DNA of 6,306 nucleotides from Actinomycetota bacterium (lineage in GTDB: Bacteria; Actinomycetota; Humimicrobiia; Humimicrobiales; Humimicrobiaceae): NCBI GenBank assembly GCA_028695395.1, contig JAQVJB010000095.1, forward strand, positions 1 to 6,306. Direction: 5' to 3'. The notes under the pieces were generated by a model. That model saw only the letters and a program-made list of their open reading frames with translations. It did not search any database and was not told the DNA's origin. Shown one piece after another: positions 1-6,007 of the stretch. The stretch's first letter is position 1; each line of letters opens with the position of its first letter. The position numbers were made by a program, and so were the translations under genes.

Positions 1-119
1 TTTTGTATGGTAACTTTCAGGCCTCTTGATTTTAAGAGCCTTCCAAGCGAAGCTGCGCAAATACCTTTGCCTAAAGATGAAAGCACACCGCCAGTTATAA
101 AAATAAATTTAGTACTCAA
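1..119 (-). CDS. pyrG: CTP synthase, N-terminal fragment (cut by window edge)
   Basis: CTP synthase makes CTP from UTP, ATP and glutamine in the cytoplasm, the last step of de novo pyrimidine nucleotide synthesis. Only the first 39 complete codons are present; the gene continues past base 1. The translation begins M(TTG)STKFIFITGG and continues VLSSLGKGICAASLGRLL, then KSRGLKVTIQ. This is the very conserved start of the synthetase domain, including the P-loop-like GGVxSSLGKG nucleotide-binding segment. I chose the TTG at 117-119 because family members start one or two residues before T-K-[YF]-I-F, and because AGGGAGG at 130-136 lies 10 bases upstream. No ATG is available in frame. The start falls 2 bases after the recN stop and the Shine-Dalgarno is inside recN, so translation is probably coupled. 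Family assignment is very secure; the exact start is likely. Confidence 0.95.
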   Translation of the reverse strand, partial: MSTKFIFITGGVLSSLGKGICAASLGRLLKSRGLKVTIQ

Positions 120-121
120 AT

Positions 122-1873
122 TTAAAATGCCTCCCTTATCTTTTTCTTGCTTAGCCTACTCTGATTTAAAAGTTCATTTGCGTGCATTAGCGATAAGTCG
201 CTTTGCTTGGTTCCGCTCATCATCCTTGATATTTCAGGAGCTTTATCTTTTTCATCAAGAGTATTGATTTTAATTTTTGTTTTATCTTTATCAATATATT
301 TTTCAATAAATAGATGATTATCAGCAAAACTTGCAATCTGGGGAAGATGTGTTATGCAAATGACCTGCTTGAAAACAGATATTTTATATAACTTTTCACC
401 GACAATTAGAGCTGTCTGCCCCCCTATTCCGGAATCTATTTCATCAAATATCATTGTTTGTATATTGTCAGATTTTCCAAGGATGCTTTTAAGGGCAAGC
501 ATTATTCTGGAAATCTCTCCTCCGGAAGCAATTTTTGCCAAACTTTTAAGATCTTCACCCAAATTAAGAGAAATAAGAAATTCACATTTATTTATTCCTT
601 CAGGAGTGAATTTAATTTTTTGATCCAGGTATTCAGCATCTTCGCCGTTTATAAAAGAGATTCCTACCTTAAAACATATCGATTTGAAATTAAGGTCAAT
701 CATTTCTTTTTTTATCTGTTTTTCAAAATCAGCTGATATATTTTTACGCAATTTATCCAATTTGACTGATTCTTCCAGCAATATGTTTTTTTTAACTTTA
801 AAATCCTTGCTTTTTTCATTAATCATGTAATCAATATCTTCAATACCTTTGAGCTGCTCTTTTAAATCTTCTGCATATTTAAGCAGCTCAGGAATATCCA
901 TATTATATTTTCTTTTTGCTTCATTGATTAAAAATATCCTTTCCTGTATTTCTTCAAGTCTGCCCGGATTGAAATCCAGGTCTCTTATGAAAGAATTTAA
1001 ATATTTATCTAATTCTTCGATTATTATTTTATAACCTTCGATATCGGGCAAAAATTTTGAGATATTTCTATCTATTTTTTCAAAATCTGAAAGTATTTTA
1101 TAAAGTTTTGAATTATTAAAAATCAAAGAATAATCATTATTTTCATTTCCATTTAAAATCGCAATACATTCTGAAGAATACTGATATATTTTTTCATAGT
1201 TTTTTAAAATATTTTTTTCATTTTCAAGTTCTTCATATTCGCCGGATTTCAACTTTAAGTTTTCTATTTCATTTAGCTTCATTCTTAGATCATTAATATA
1301 TTCATCTTTTTGTTTTTGTTTTTTTAATAAAGTATTCAGTTCCTGTTCAGACTCAATATAGTTTTTATAAGCGATATCAAATATTTTTTTTAATTCATTA
1401 ATTTTGAAGCCACCGATTTCATCAATTATTTTAAGATGGTTCTTTGGATCAAGAAGGTACTGATGCTCATGCTGCCCATGTATGTCTATAAAAAGCTTGC
1501 CCAGGTTTTTTAAAACATTTACCTGGCTAAAATTTCCATTAATGAATACTCTGTTCCTACCGTTTTTATTAAGTTCTCTTGTTATTTCAAGGTCATCAGC
1601 TTCATCCAAATTTTTTATCAGCTTTTCTTCAAGCAAATACCTGGTTACAGTCCTGTTATATTTAAAATCAAAATAACCTTGTACTAATAGGGTTTCCTGG
1701 CCTTCTCTTATAAGGTCCAGATTAGCTCTTTCTCCAATAAGAAGATTTATTGCTTCTATTATTAATGTCTTACCTGCCCCAGTCTCACCTGATAGGATGT
1801 TAAATCCATTAGTAAACTTAATGTTTACATCGTCTATTATCGCAAAATTTTTTACATATATTTCTTTTAACAT
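122..1873 (-). CDS. recN: DNA repair protein RecN (SMC-like ATPase)
   Basis: RecN is a cytoplasmic SMC-family ATPase that acts with RecA in double-strand break repair. At 583 residues it is slightly longer than the usual 550-570. In order: Walker A GETGAGKT (29-36); the RecN motif FIDIHGQHEHQYLL (128-141); a long charged coiled-coil arm rich in K, E, N and L (about 155-390) carrying the conserved NPGRLEEIQERI (302-313) near its middle; the ABC signature ASGGEISRIMLALKSIL (449-465); Walker B TMIFDEIDSGIGG (473-485); and the switch-like CITHLPQIASFADNH (506-520). The C-terminus ends after MMSGTKQSDLSLMHANELL plus a short basic tail. All ATPase motifs are intact. The ATG at 1871-1873 begins MLKEIYVKNFAIID, the normal RecN start, but has no visible Shine-Dalgarno. 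It lies 55 bases after nadK and 2 bases before pyrG. No LexA-type operator is apparent upstream. Confidence 0.97.
   Translation of the reverse strand: MLKEIYVKNFAIIDDVNIKFTNGFNILSGETGAGKTLIIEAINLLIGERANLDLIREGQETLLVQGYFDFKYNRTVTRYLLEEKLIKNLDEADDLEITRELNKNGRNRVFINGNFSQVNVLKNLGKLFIDIHGQHEHQYLLDPKNHLKIIDEIGGFKINELKKIFDIAYKNYIESEQELNTLLKKQKQKDEYINDLRMKLNEIENLKLKSGEYEELENEKNILKNYEKIYQYSSECIAILNGNENNDYSLIFNNSKLYKILSDFEKIDRNISKFLPDIEGYKIIIEELDKYLNSFIRDLDFNPGRLEEIQERIFLINEAKRKYNMDIPELLKYAEDLKEQLKGIEDIDYMINEKSKDFKVKKNILLEESVKLDKLRKNISADFEKQIKKEMIDLNFKSICFKVGISFINGEDAEYLDQKIKFTPEGINKCEFLISLNLGEDLKSLAKIASGGEISRIMLALKSILGKSDNIQTMIFDEIDSGIGGQTALIVGEKLYKISVFKQVICITHLPQIASFADNHLFIEKYIDKDKTKIKINTLDEKDKAPEISRMMSGTKQSDLSLMHANELLNQSRLSKKKIREAF
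130..136 (-). promoter_or_regulatory. Shine-Dalgarno of pyrG, inside the recN 3' end
   Basis: On the minus strand AGGGAGG lies within the last recN codons, 10 bases before the TTG at 117-119. It is one of only two strong Shine-Dalgarno sequences in the window and decides the pyrG start. Its place inside recN suggests that ribosomes finishing recN can reinitiate on pyrG. Confidence 0.7.
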
Positions 1874-1893
1874 TTAATCAAGTGTTTTAGCGT

Positions 1894-1927
1894 AAAAAAA
1901 CGCAGCAAATTAAATATAATTTTTGCT
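1894..1927 (-). terminator. Weak hairpin plus T-run in the nadK-recN gap
   Basis: On the minus strand AGCAAA (1922-1927) pairs perfectly with TTTGCT (1904-1909) across a 12-base loop. After GCG comes a run of seven T (1894-1900), flanked in turn by GCGT/ACGC, which could form a small competing stem. This has the layout of an intrinsic terminator or attenuator ahead of recN. The main stem has only two G-C pairs and the genome is AT-rich, so chance is a serious alternative. It is the only such structure I see between genes here. Confidence 0.22.
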
Positions 1928-1928
1928 A

Positions 1929-2798
1929 TTAATCCTTATTTACAAGTTTTTCCTTAAAAATCTTAAAAAATATATTCTTGTTAAAAGTGATAAGATTGAG
2001 TTTATATTTACATTTTTCGACTTTAAATATATCCTGGTCTGCTATTTTTGTATCACTTTTCTTGCCATCGATGTTCAGGCTGACCTCATTATCTTTTGAA
2101 TTTATTTGTATTTCTATGTGATTGTCCGGGCTTAATACCAGGCTTCTGCTAAATAGTGTATGAGGACAAATCGGGGTAATTATAATTGACTCATTCTTAG
2201 GTTCAACAACCGGACCTCCTGCCGATAAAGAATAGGCAGTAGAACCTGTAGGAGTTGATATTATTACTCCATCTGCTCCATAATTAAGAATAGATATGCC
2301 GTTTATAATTATTTTTATTTGAATAATTTTTTCAAGTAATGCTTTGGTAATTACAAAATCATTTAAGGCGATATAAGGAGAATTTTCAGTATCTACAACT
2401 TTTCTATCTCTTAAAAGGCTGCCGGAAATCAACATTCTTTGTTCGATTTCAAAATTATTGTTTATGATTTTGTCCAATGAATCATACATATCAGAGACAT
2501 TTATTTCAGCAAGAAAACCTAGATTACCGACATTTACGCCCATTACCGGCTTACTTGACTTAAATACATGTTTTGCGGCTCTTAAAAAAGTACCATCCCC
2601 TCCTACGGAAATAAGACAATCAATTCTTTTTTCAAATTCATCTTTGTCAACAGAAGGAAGAGAGTGACTGCTTGACAATGCATCATTCTTCAGCAAACAG
2701 ACATTAATATTTTTTGATATCAGATAATCATAAATATCTTTAGATACATTAAGTGCTTTTGAATTATCATTATTGGAGATTATTCCGATATTATCCAT
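1929..2798 (-). CDS. nadK: NAD kinase (ATP/polyphosphate-NAD+ 2'-phosphotransferase)
   Basis: NAD kinase phosphorylates NAD+ to NADP+ in the cytoplasm and is the only de novo source of NADP. Its 289 residues match the usual 270-300. The family motifs are in order: the GGDGT catalytic loop (66-70) followed by FLRAAK; GVNVGNLGFLAE (87-98); ALNDFVI (144-150), the conserved N-D/E pair that binds the nicotinamide ribose side; YGADGVIISTPTGSTAYSLS (173-192) and AGGPV; then ITPICPHTLFSRSLVL (207-222). The start MDNIGIISNN is a normal beginning of the Rossmann-like domain. The ATG at 2796-2798 is 18 bases from the tlyA stop. AAAGGA (2813-2818) overlaps that stop but is 14 bases from the ATG, so it is a weak or distant ribosome site. 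tlyA-nadK-recN adjacency is widely conserved and supports the call. No missing residue was noticed. Confidence 0.97.
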   Translation of the reverse strand: MDNIGIISNNDNSKALNVSKDIYDYLISKNINVCLLKNDALSSSHSLPSVDKDEFEKRIDCLISVGGDGTFLRAAKHVFKSSKPVMGVNVGNLGFLAEINVSDMYDSLDKIINNNFEIEQRMLISGSLLRDRKVVDTENSPYIALNDFVITKALLEKIIQIKIIINGISILNYGADGVIISTPTGSTAYSLSAGGPVVEPKNESIIITPICPHTLFSRSLVLSPDNHIEIQINSKDNEVSLNIDGKKSDTKIADQDIFKVEKCKYKLNLITFNKNIFFKIFKEKLVNKD

Positions 2799-2816
2799 AT
2801 TTTTATATTAAATCCT

Positions 2817-3659
2817 TTACAATAAATTATCATGTGCTTCATTTATGTTTTTTTCAATCATCTCAAATATTCTATCATAATTGATTTTATTTTTTCTGTA
2901 ATTCTCATTTATATTTTTTTTTAGGTAAAGCCAGAACTCAATATTTCCTTTTGCTCCTTTTAATGGAGAATATGTCATACCTCTTAATTCCACATCAAAA
3001 TCATTAATTAAAAAGATAATCAGCTCTTTCATAACGTATTCATGAGTTTTTTTATCAGTAACAACGCCATTTTTACCAACAAATTCTTTTTTTGACTCAA
3101 ATTGGGGTTTTACAAGTAAAAGCATCTCACCTTTTTCAGACAGTAAATCAAATATATTTTTGAAAACATTTTTGATTGATATAAATGATAGGTCGACAGC
3201 TGCCAGATCAGGTACTTCAGGCAGATCATTTTTTGAAAGGTTTTTGATATTTGTCCTTTCAAATAAAATAATTCTTTTATCATTTCTGAGCTTCCAGTCA
3301 AACTGCCCATAATTTACATCTACTGCAATTGATAACAATGCTCCATTCTGAATCATATAATCTGTAAATCCACCAGTAGAAGAGCCTATGTCGATAACTA
3401 TTTTTCCATATAATGAAATATCAAATTCTTCAACAGCTTTTTTAAGTTTTATAGCGCCTCTTGAAACAAAATCTTTGCGTTTTTTTATTACTATTTCTGC
3501 ATTTTTAGATATTTTCTGGCCAGATTTTCTAACTAATTCATTATTGGAAAAAACATTTCCGCTGATTATTAAAGCTTCAGCTTCATGTTTATCTTTAACT
3601 ATTTTTTTAGAAATTAATAAATCAGCAGCACTGATTTTTTCTTTCTGAAAATCTTTCAA
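2817..3659 (-). CDS. tlyA: TlyA family rRNA (cytidine-2'-O)-methyltransferase
   Basis: TlyA methylates ribose 2'-OH groups of rRNA cytidines (C1409 of 16S, and in two-substrate enzymes C1920 of 23S) using SAM. Residues 7-66 form an S4 RNA-binding domain (ISAADLLISKK, EAEALIISGNVFSNN). Residues 67-248 form an FtsJ/RrmJ-like Rossmann domain: SRGAIKL (66-72), SAM motif VIDIGSSTGGFTDYM (88-102), DVNYGQFDWKLRND (114-127), VDLSFIS (155-161), LLVKPQFE (181-188) and SPLKGAKGNIEFWLYL (231-246). The proposed K-D-K-E catalytic tetrad would be K71, D156, K184 and E241, with spacing nearly identical to the tuberculosis enzyme. The last 32 residues are a charged extra helix. The start is TTG (3657-3659) with no clear Shine-Dalgarno; no better start exists before the S4 domain. 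The family's old label 'hemolysin A' is misleading. Whether it modifies 16S only or both rRNAs cannot be told here. Confidence 0.93.
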   Translation of the reverse strand: MKDFQKEKISAADLLISKKIVKDKHEAEALIISGNVFSNNELVRKSGQKISKNAEIVIKKRKDFVSRGAIKLKKAVEEFDISLYGKIVIDIGSSTGGFTDYMIQNGALLSIAVDVNYGQFDWKLRNDKRIILFERTNIKNLSKNDLPEVPDLAAVDLSFISIKNVFKNIFDLLSEKGEMLLLVKPQFESKKEFVGKNGVVTDKKTHEYVMKELIIFLINDFDVELRGMTYSPLKGAKGNIEFWLYLKKNINENYRKNKINYDRIFEMIEKNINEAHDNLL

Positions 3660-3699
3660 TATAAATAAAAATATTTTTAATTTTTAATGGTTTTTTGAA

Positions 3700-4659
3700 C
3701 TACTTAATATCTAATATTATACCGGAAGGTAGTGTTTCATAAAACCATTTTGCATCTTCCAGGCCAAGCCTTATGCATCCGTGGCTTGAAGCCTTGCCTA
3801 GATTATCAAACTCTTTCCTTATAATATTATCCTGTTCATCGAAAGGAACACTGTGAAATAAATAAGAATTGTAAAATCTTACAAAATAATAAGCTCCAAC
3901 ATCATATTCGGGGAGCCAAGAATAAAATATTTTATCACTAGTCTTATAAGAACCGGTCGGGGTCGGGGTTTCAGGTAAACCTGTAGAGCATATCAGTTCT
4001 TTAAGCAGCTTATCCTTGTAATAGACCCTTGTCTTCTGCTCATTGACTGATACATCAATATGATAAAAGGAAGGATTATTCTTATCATCTGATATTATAG
4101 TTTCACCATAAATAATTTTAGCTTCCTGCCAGTTCAGGGATACTGCAGCATTTGCATTTCCAATCTCATTTGATGCATATATCTTTAAATTATAAGTTTC
4201 TTCGGGCAATAAATTTATTTGTACAGTACTCGGTCCCCATGCGCCAAGACTGTCATCTTTTGAAAACGAAATACTTGCTCTCGGATAAGCAGCGGCTTTT
4301 ACATGTATTCTGTAATATGCCAGTGAAGAATCCTCAAGTACAACAGGCCCTTCAATTATCTGTATATTTAATCTTGGATAGGTCTTTAATGGACTCTGAA
4401 CCGGTTTTTCAACAATAATATTTTCATCAGCTTTTTTATTTTCAGAATTATTATCGGTATTTTTATCCTGAATTATATTTTTAATTTCCTTGTTGTTATT
4501 CACTGAATCTTCAGATACAGCTGGTTCTTTATCGTTATCCAAAGACATGGTTTTATTAGTATTATTATCCGGTTCTTGCTTATTTTTGTTATAACATGCG
4601 GTACTGAATATTAATAAAAATATAATTAAAAATATAAAATATATTTGTTTTCTTTTCAT
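3700..4659 (-). CDS. L,D-transpeptidase (YkuD domain) with Ig-like domain, probable lipoprotein
   Basis: YkuD enzymes crosslink peptidoglycan stem peptides (3-3 links) or attach proteins to them outside the membrane. The 319 residues divide into: a signal peptide with basic MKRK and a hydrophobic core to about 18; a probable lipidation Cys22 in FSTAC, where -3 is Ser rather than the usual Leu; a low-complexity N/D/K/E tether (23-90); a beta-rich Ig/FN3-like domain (about 97-178, ending IYASNEIGNANAAVSLNW); and a YkuD domain (about 198-319). The last has PTPTGSY (233-238), His269, and the catalytic motif SHGCIR (292-297) with His293 and nucleophile Cys295, all intact. No LysM domain is present. 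The ATG at 4657-4659 gives a good signal peptide but has no clear Shine-Dalgarno. It lies 51 bases after the UROD-fold gene and 40 before tlyA. Enzyme class is secure; lipid anchoring is inferred. Confidence 0.9.
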   Translation of the reverse strand: MKRKQIYFIFLIIFLLIFSTACYNKNKQEPDNNTNKTMSLDNDKEPAVSEDSVNNNKEIKNIIQDKNTDNNSENKKADENIIVEKPVQSPLKTYPRLNIQIIEGPVVLEDSSLAYYRIHVKAAAYPRASISFSKDDSLGAWGPSTVQINLLPEETYNLKIYASNEIGNANAAVSLNWQEAKIIYGETIISDDKNNPSFYHIDVSVNEQKTRVYYKDKLLKELICSTGLPETPTPTGSYKTSDKIFYSWLPEYDVGAYYFVRFYNSYLFHSVPFDEQDNIIRKEFDNLGKASSHGCIRLGLEDAKWFYETLPSGIILDIK

Positions 4660-4690
4660 TTAGCCAATCTTGTCAAAACTATGTCTTCAA

Positions 4691-4696
4691 ATTATA
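4691..4696 (-). promoter_or_regulatory. Possible -10 box (TATAAT) before the L,D-transpeptidase gene
   Basis: A perfect TATAAT on the minus strand sits 31 bases before the ATG of the L,D-transpeptidase gene, in the 51-base gap after the UROD-fold gene. At 17-base spacing the -35 position reads TCGATT, only three matches to TTGACA. In AT-rich DNA a lone TATAAT is weak evidence, so this is a candidate internal promoter only. Confidence 0.2.
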
Positions 4697-4710
4697 ATTT
4701 CTTGCTTTAA

Positions 4711-5988
4711 TTAAATCGAATCAATTATAGTATTTAATTTTTCCCTGTAGTACTTAAATTCATTCCAGCCTACTTCCGGAGGTATAAGGTGATCTCCGAA
4801 AGGTATAAAGCCGCCCTGTTCCAAAAGCCATTTTACAGGCTCGAGTATTTCATCTATTTTTTTAAAACCATATTGAATATCAAGTTTTGGTATACCTCCC
4901 ATTAAAAGAAAATCAGGATATTTTTTTCTTAGAGATACTACATCCATCCCAGCGCTTACTTCCATTGGATACATTCCTGTAACCCCGGATTCTATGAACA
5001 TAGGCACCAATTCATTACAATCACCGTCAGTATCAACAAGGAAAGTATTTATTCTTTTACTTTTTAGAAAATCTGAAATCTTTTTATAATAAGGTAATAC
5101 AAATTCTTTTATGATTGCAGGTGATAGCATCGACCCTTTCCCGGAAGAAATATCTTCCCACAGGTTACACATATCTACATCCGTATATGATAAAACTTCT
5201 TCCCAGAGAGCAATCCATATATCAGTCAATCTATCAAGTATATCTTTTATTAAGTCAGGTTTATCGTAATAAAATAAAAATAAATTTTCATACCCTATCA
5301 AATGAGTCAGGGTGCCGAAAATACCGCAGGGATATCCCCCTAGCGCTAGTGGAAAATCCCGGTTTTTATATTTATATGCAATTTCTTTCCAATTTGAGGG
5401 CAGTCTTTCTTTAATATTGTTTAAGCTCATTCGCTCAGATTTAAGTTTATCCCATGTTTCCCAATCTTTTATCGGCCAGTCTAGACCGGAAGGTATAACC
5501 TGCTGTGTCTTTGAAAATCTTCTTTTGCAGCCATCAAGGTCGATGTAATCGATGTATTTTTCATTCTCATTTACTATTTCCGGTTTAAATTGTGGATAAA
5601 ACAAGTGTTCTGCACACACTACATTTTGCTGAGAATCCATATTAAAAAAATCTTTTATATCGTAATCCAGCGCAAAACCCTGTGAAGGAAAATAAATGCC
5701 TCCGCCAAGGACCGCGAAACCTTCAGGAAGCTCAAGCTCTTTTTCCGGCTCATTGTAGACGGCTTCATAGATTGTCTTGTCATTCATCAGGAAATGTTTC
5801 CAGACTGTAGTATATAAGGAAGAAGTAGTATTTATAATATTAATAGGAACTTTAGGATATTTTCTTAAGGGAAGTCCTTCCCTGTACCATCTTTTTACAG
5901 CAGAGCCCCAGTAACCGAATTCCCACTTTACTGCAGGTGTTTCCTTATTAAAATTAGTAAATTCAATAAATTTTTCCCTGGAATTCAT
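4711..5988 (-). CDS. Uroporphyrinogen decarboxylase-fold protein, MtaA/CmuA-like; not HemE
   Basis: This 425-residue protein belongs to the UROD superfamily (TIM barrel), which includes HemE and the corrinoid-dependent methyltransferases MtaA, MtbA and CmuA. The N-terminus (GYWGSAVKRWYREGLP, 25-40) lacks the HemE substrate motif RQAGRY, so heme synthesis is unlikely. Superfamily features include GGYPCGIFGTLTHLIGYENL (217-236), LWEDISSGKGSMLSP (276-290) followed by LPYYKKI (298-304), and GGIPK (364-368). Where MtaA-type enzymes have His-x-Cys-Gly-Asn as zinc ligands, this protein reads LVDTDGDCNELVP (317-329). Near the C-terminus, where they have a third Cys, it reads PFGDHLIPPEVGW (396-408). 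Metal binding would therefore need Asp/His or Cys324, if it occurs. No corrinoid protein, activator or substrate methyltransferase gene is in view. There is no signal peptide. Substrate and reaction are unknown. The start is fixed by a strong Shine-Dalgarno 19 bases or fewer after nusB. Confidence 0.85.
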   Translation of the reverse strand: MNSREKFIEFTNFNKETPAVKWEFGYWGSAVKRWYREGLPLRKYPKVPINIINTTSSLYTTVWKHFLMNDKTIYEAVYNEPEKELELPEGFAVLGGGIYFPSQGFALDYDIKDFFNMDSQQNVVCAEHLFYPQFKPEIVNENEKYIDYIDLDGCKRRFSKTQQVIPSGLDWPIKDWETWDKLKSERMSLNNIKERLPSNWKEIAYKYKNRDFPLALGGYPCGIFGTLTHLIGYENLFLFYYDKPDLIKDILDRLTDIWIALWEEVLSYTDVDMCNLWEDISSGKGSMLSPAIIKEFVLPYYKKISDFLKSKRINTFLVDTDGDCNELVPMFIESGVTGMYPMEVSAGMDVVSLRKKYPDFLLMGGIPKLDIQYGFKKIDEILEPVKWLLEQGGFIPFGDHLIPPEVGWNEFKYYREKLNTIIDSI

Positions 5989-5991
5989 TAT

Positions 5992-6000
5992 CCCTCCTTA
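5992..6000 (-). promoter_or_regulatory. Strong Shine-Dalgarno of the UROD-fold gene
   Basis: On the minus strand TAAGGAGGG precedes the ATG at 5986-5988, with 4 bases between the GGAGG core and the start codon. It fills about half of the 19-base gap after nusB. This near-perfect anti-16S match contrasts with the poor ribosome sites of the L,D-transpeptidase, tlyA, nadK and recN genes downstream and suggests high translation of the UROD-fold protein. Confidence 0.75.
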
Positions 6001-6007
6001 ATTAATA

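Noticed and set aside
7..736. Plus-strand open frames at 7-267, 354-623 and 458-736
   Set aside because: They lie opposite recN and pyrG coding sequence, which has clear family motifs; their translations show no recognisable domain and they have no ribosome site.
1874..1928. LexA/SOS operator upstream of recN
   Set aside because: No CGAACNNNNGTTCG-like or CTGN10CAG-like palindrome is present in the gap.
3110..3310. Minus-strand 66-residue frame inside tlyA
   Set aside because: It is an out-of-frame shadow of the TlyA SAM-methyltransferase domain.
2817..3659. TlyA as a hemolysin/virulence factor
   Set aside because: The S4 plus FtsJ-type methyltransferase architecture and intact SAM motif indicate an rRNA methyltransferase; the hemolysin name is historical.
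3667..3678. 12-base palindrome AAAAATATTTTT in the gap between the L,D-transpeptidase and tlyA genes
   Set aside because: It consists only of A and T in an AT-rich gap, is expected by chance, and has no loop or T-run of terminator type.
4671..4676. TTGACA on the minus strand just before the L,D-transpeptidase start, as a -35 box
   Set aside because: No -10 box occurs at 16-18 bases; the nearest TATATT is about 27 bases on, inside the coding sequence.
4152..5548. Plus-strand open frames at 4152-4418, 5115-5414 and 5312-5548
   Set aside because: They are antisense to the L,D-transpeptidase and UROD-fold genes, whose motifs are intact; no conserved features are seen in the opposite frames.
4711..5988. 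Annotation as HemE (uroporphyrinogen decarboxylase of heme synthesis)
   Set aside because: The N-terminal RQAGRY substrate-binding motif is missing, the protein is longer than HemE, and no heme genes are nearby.
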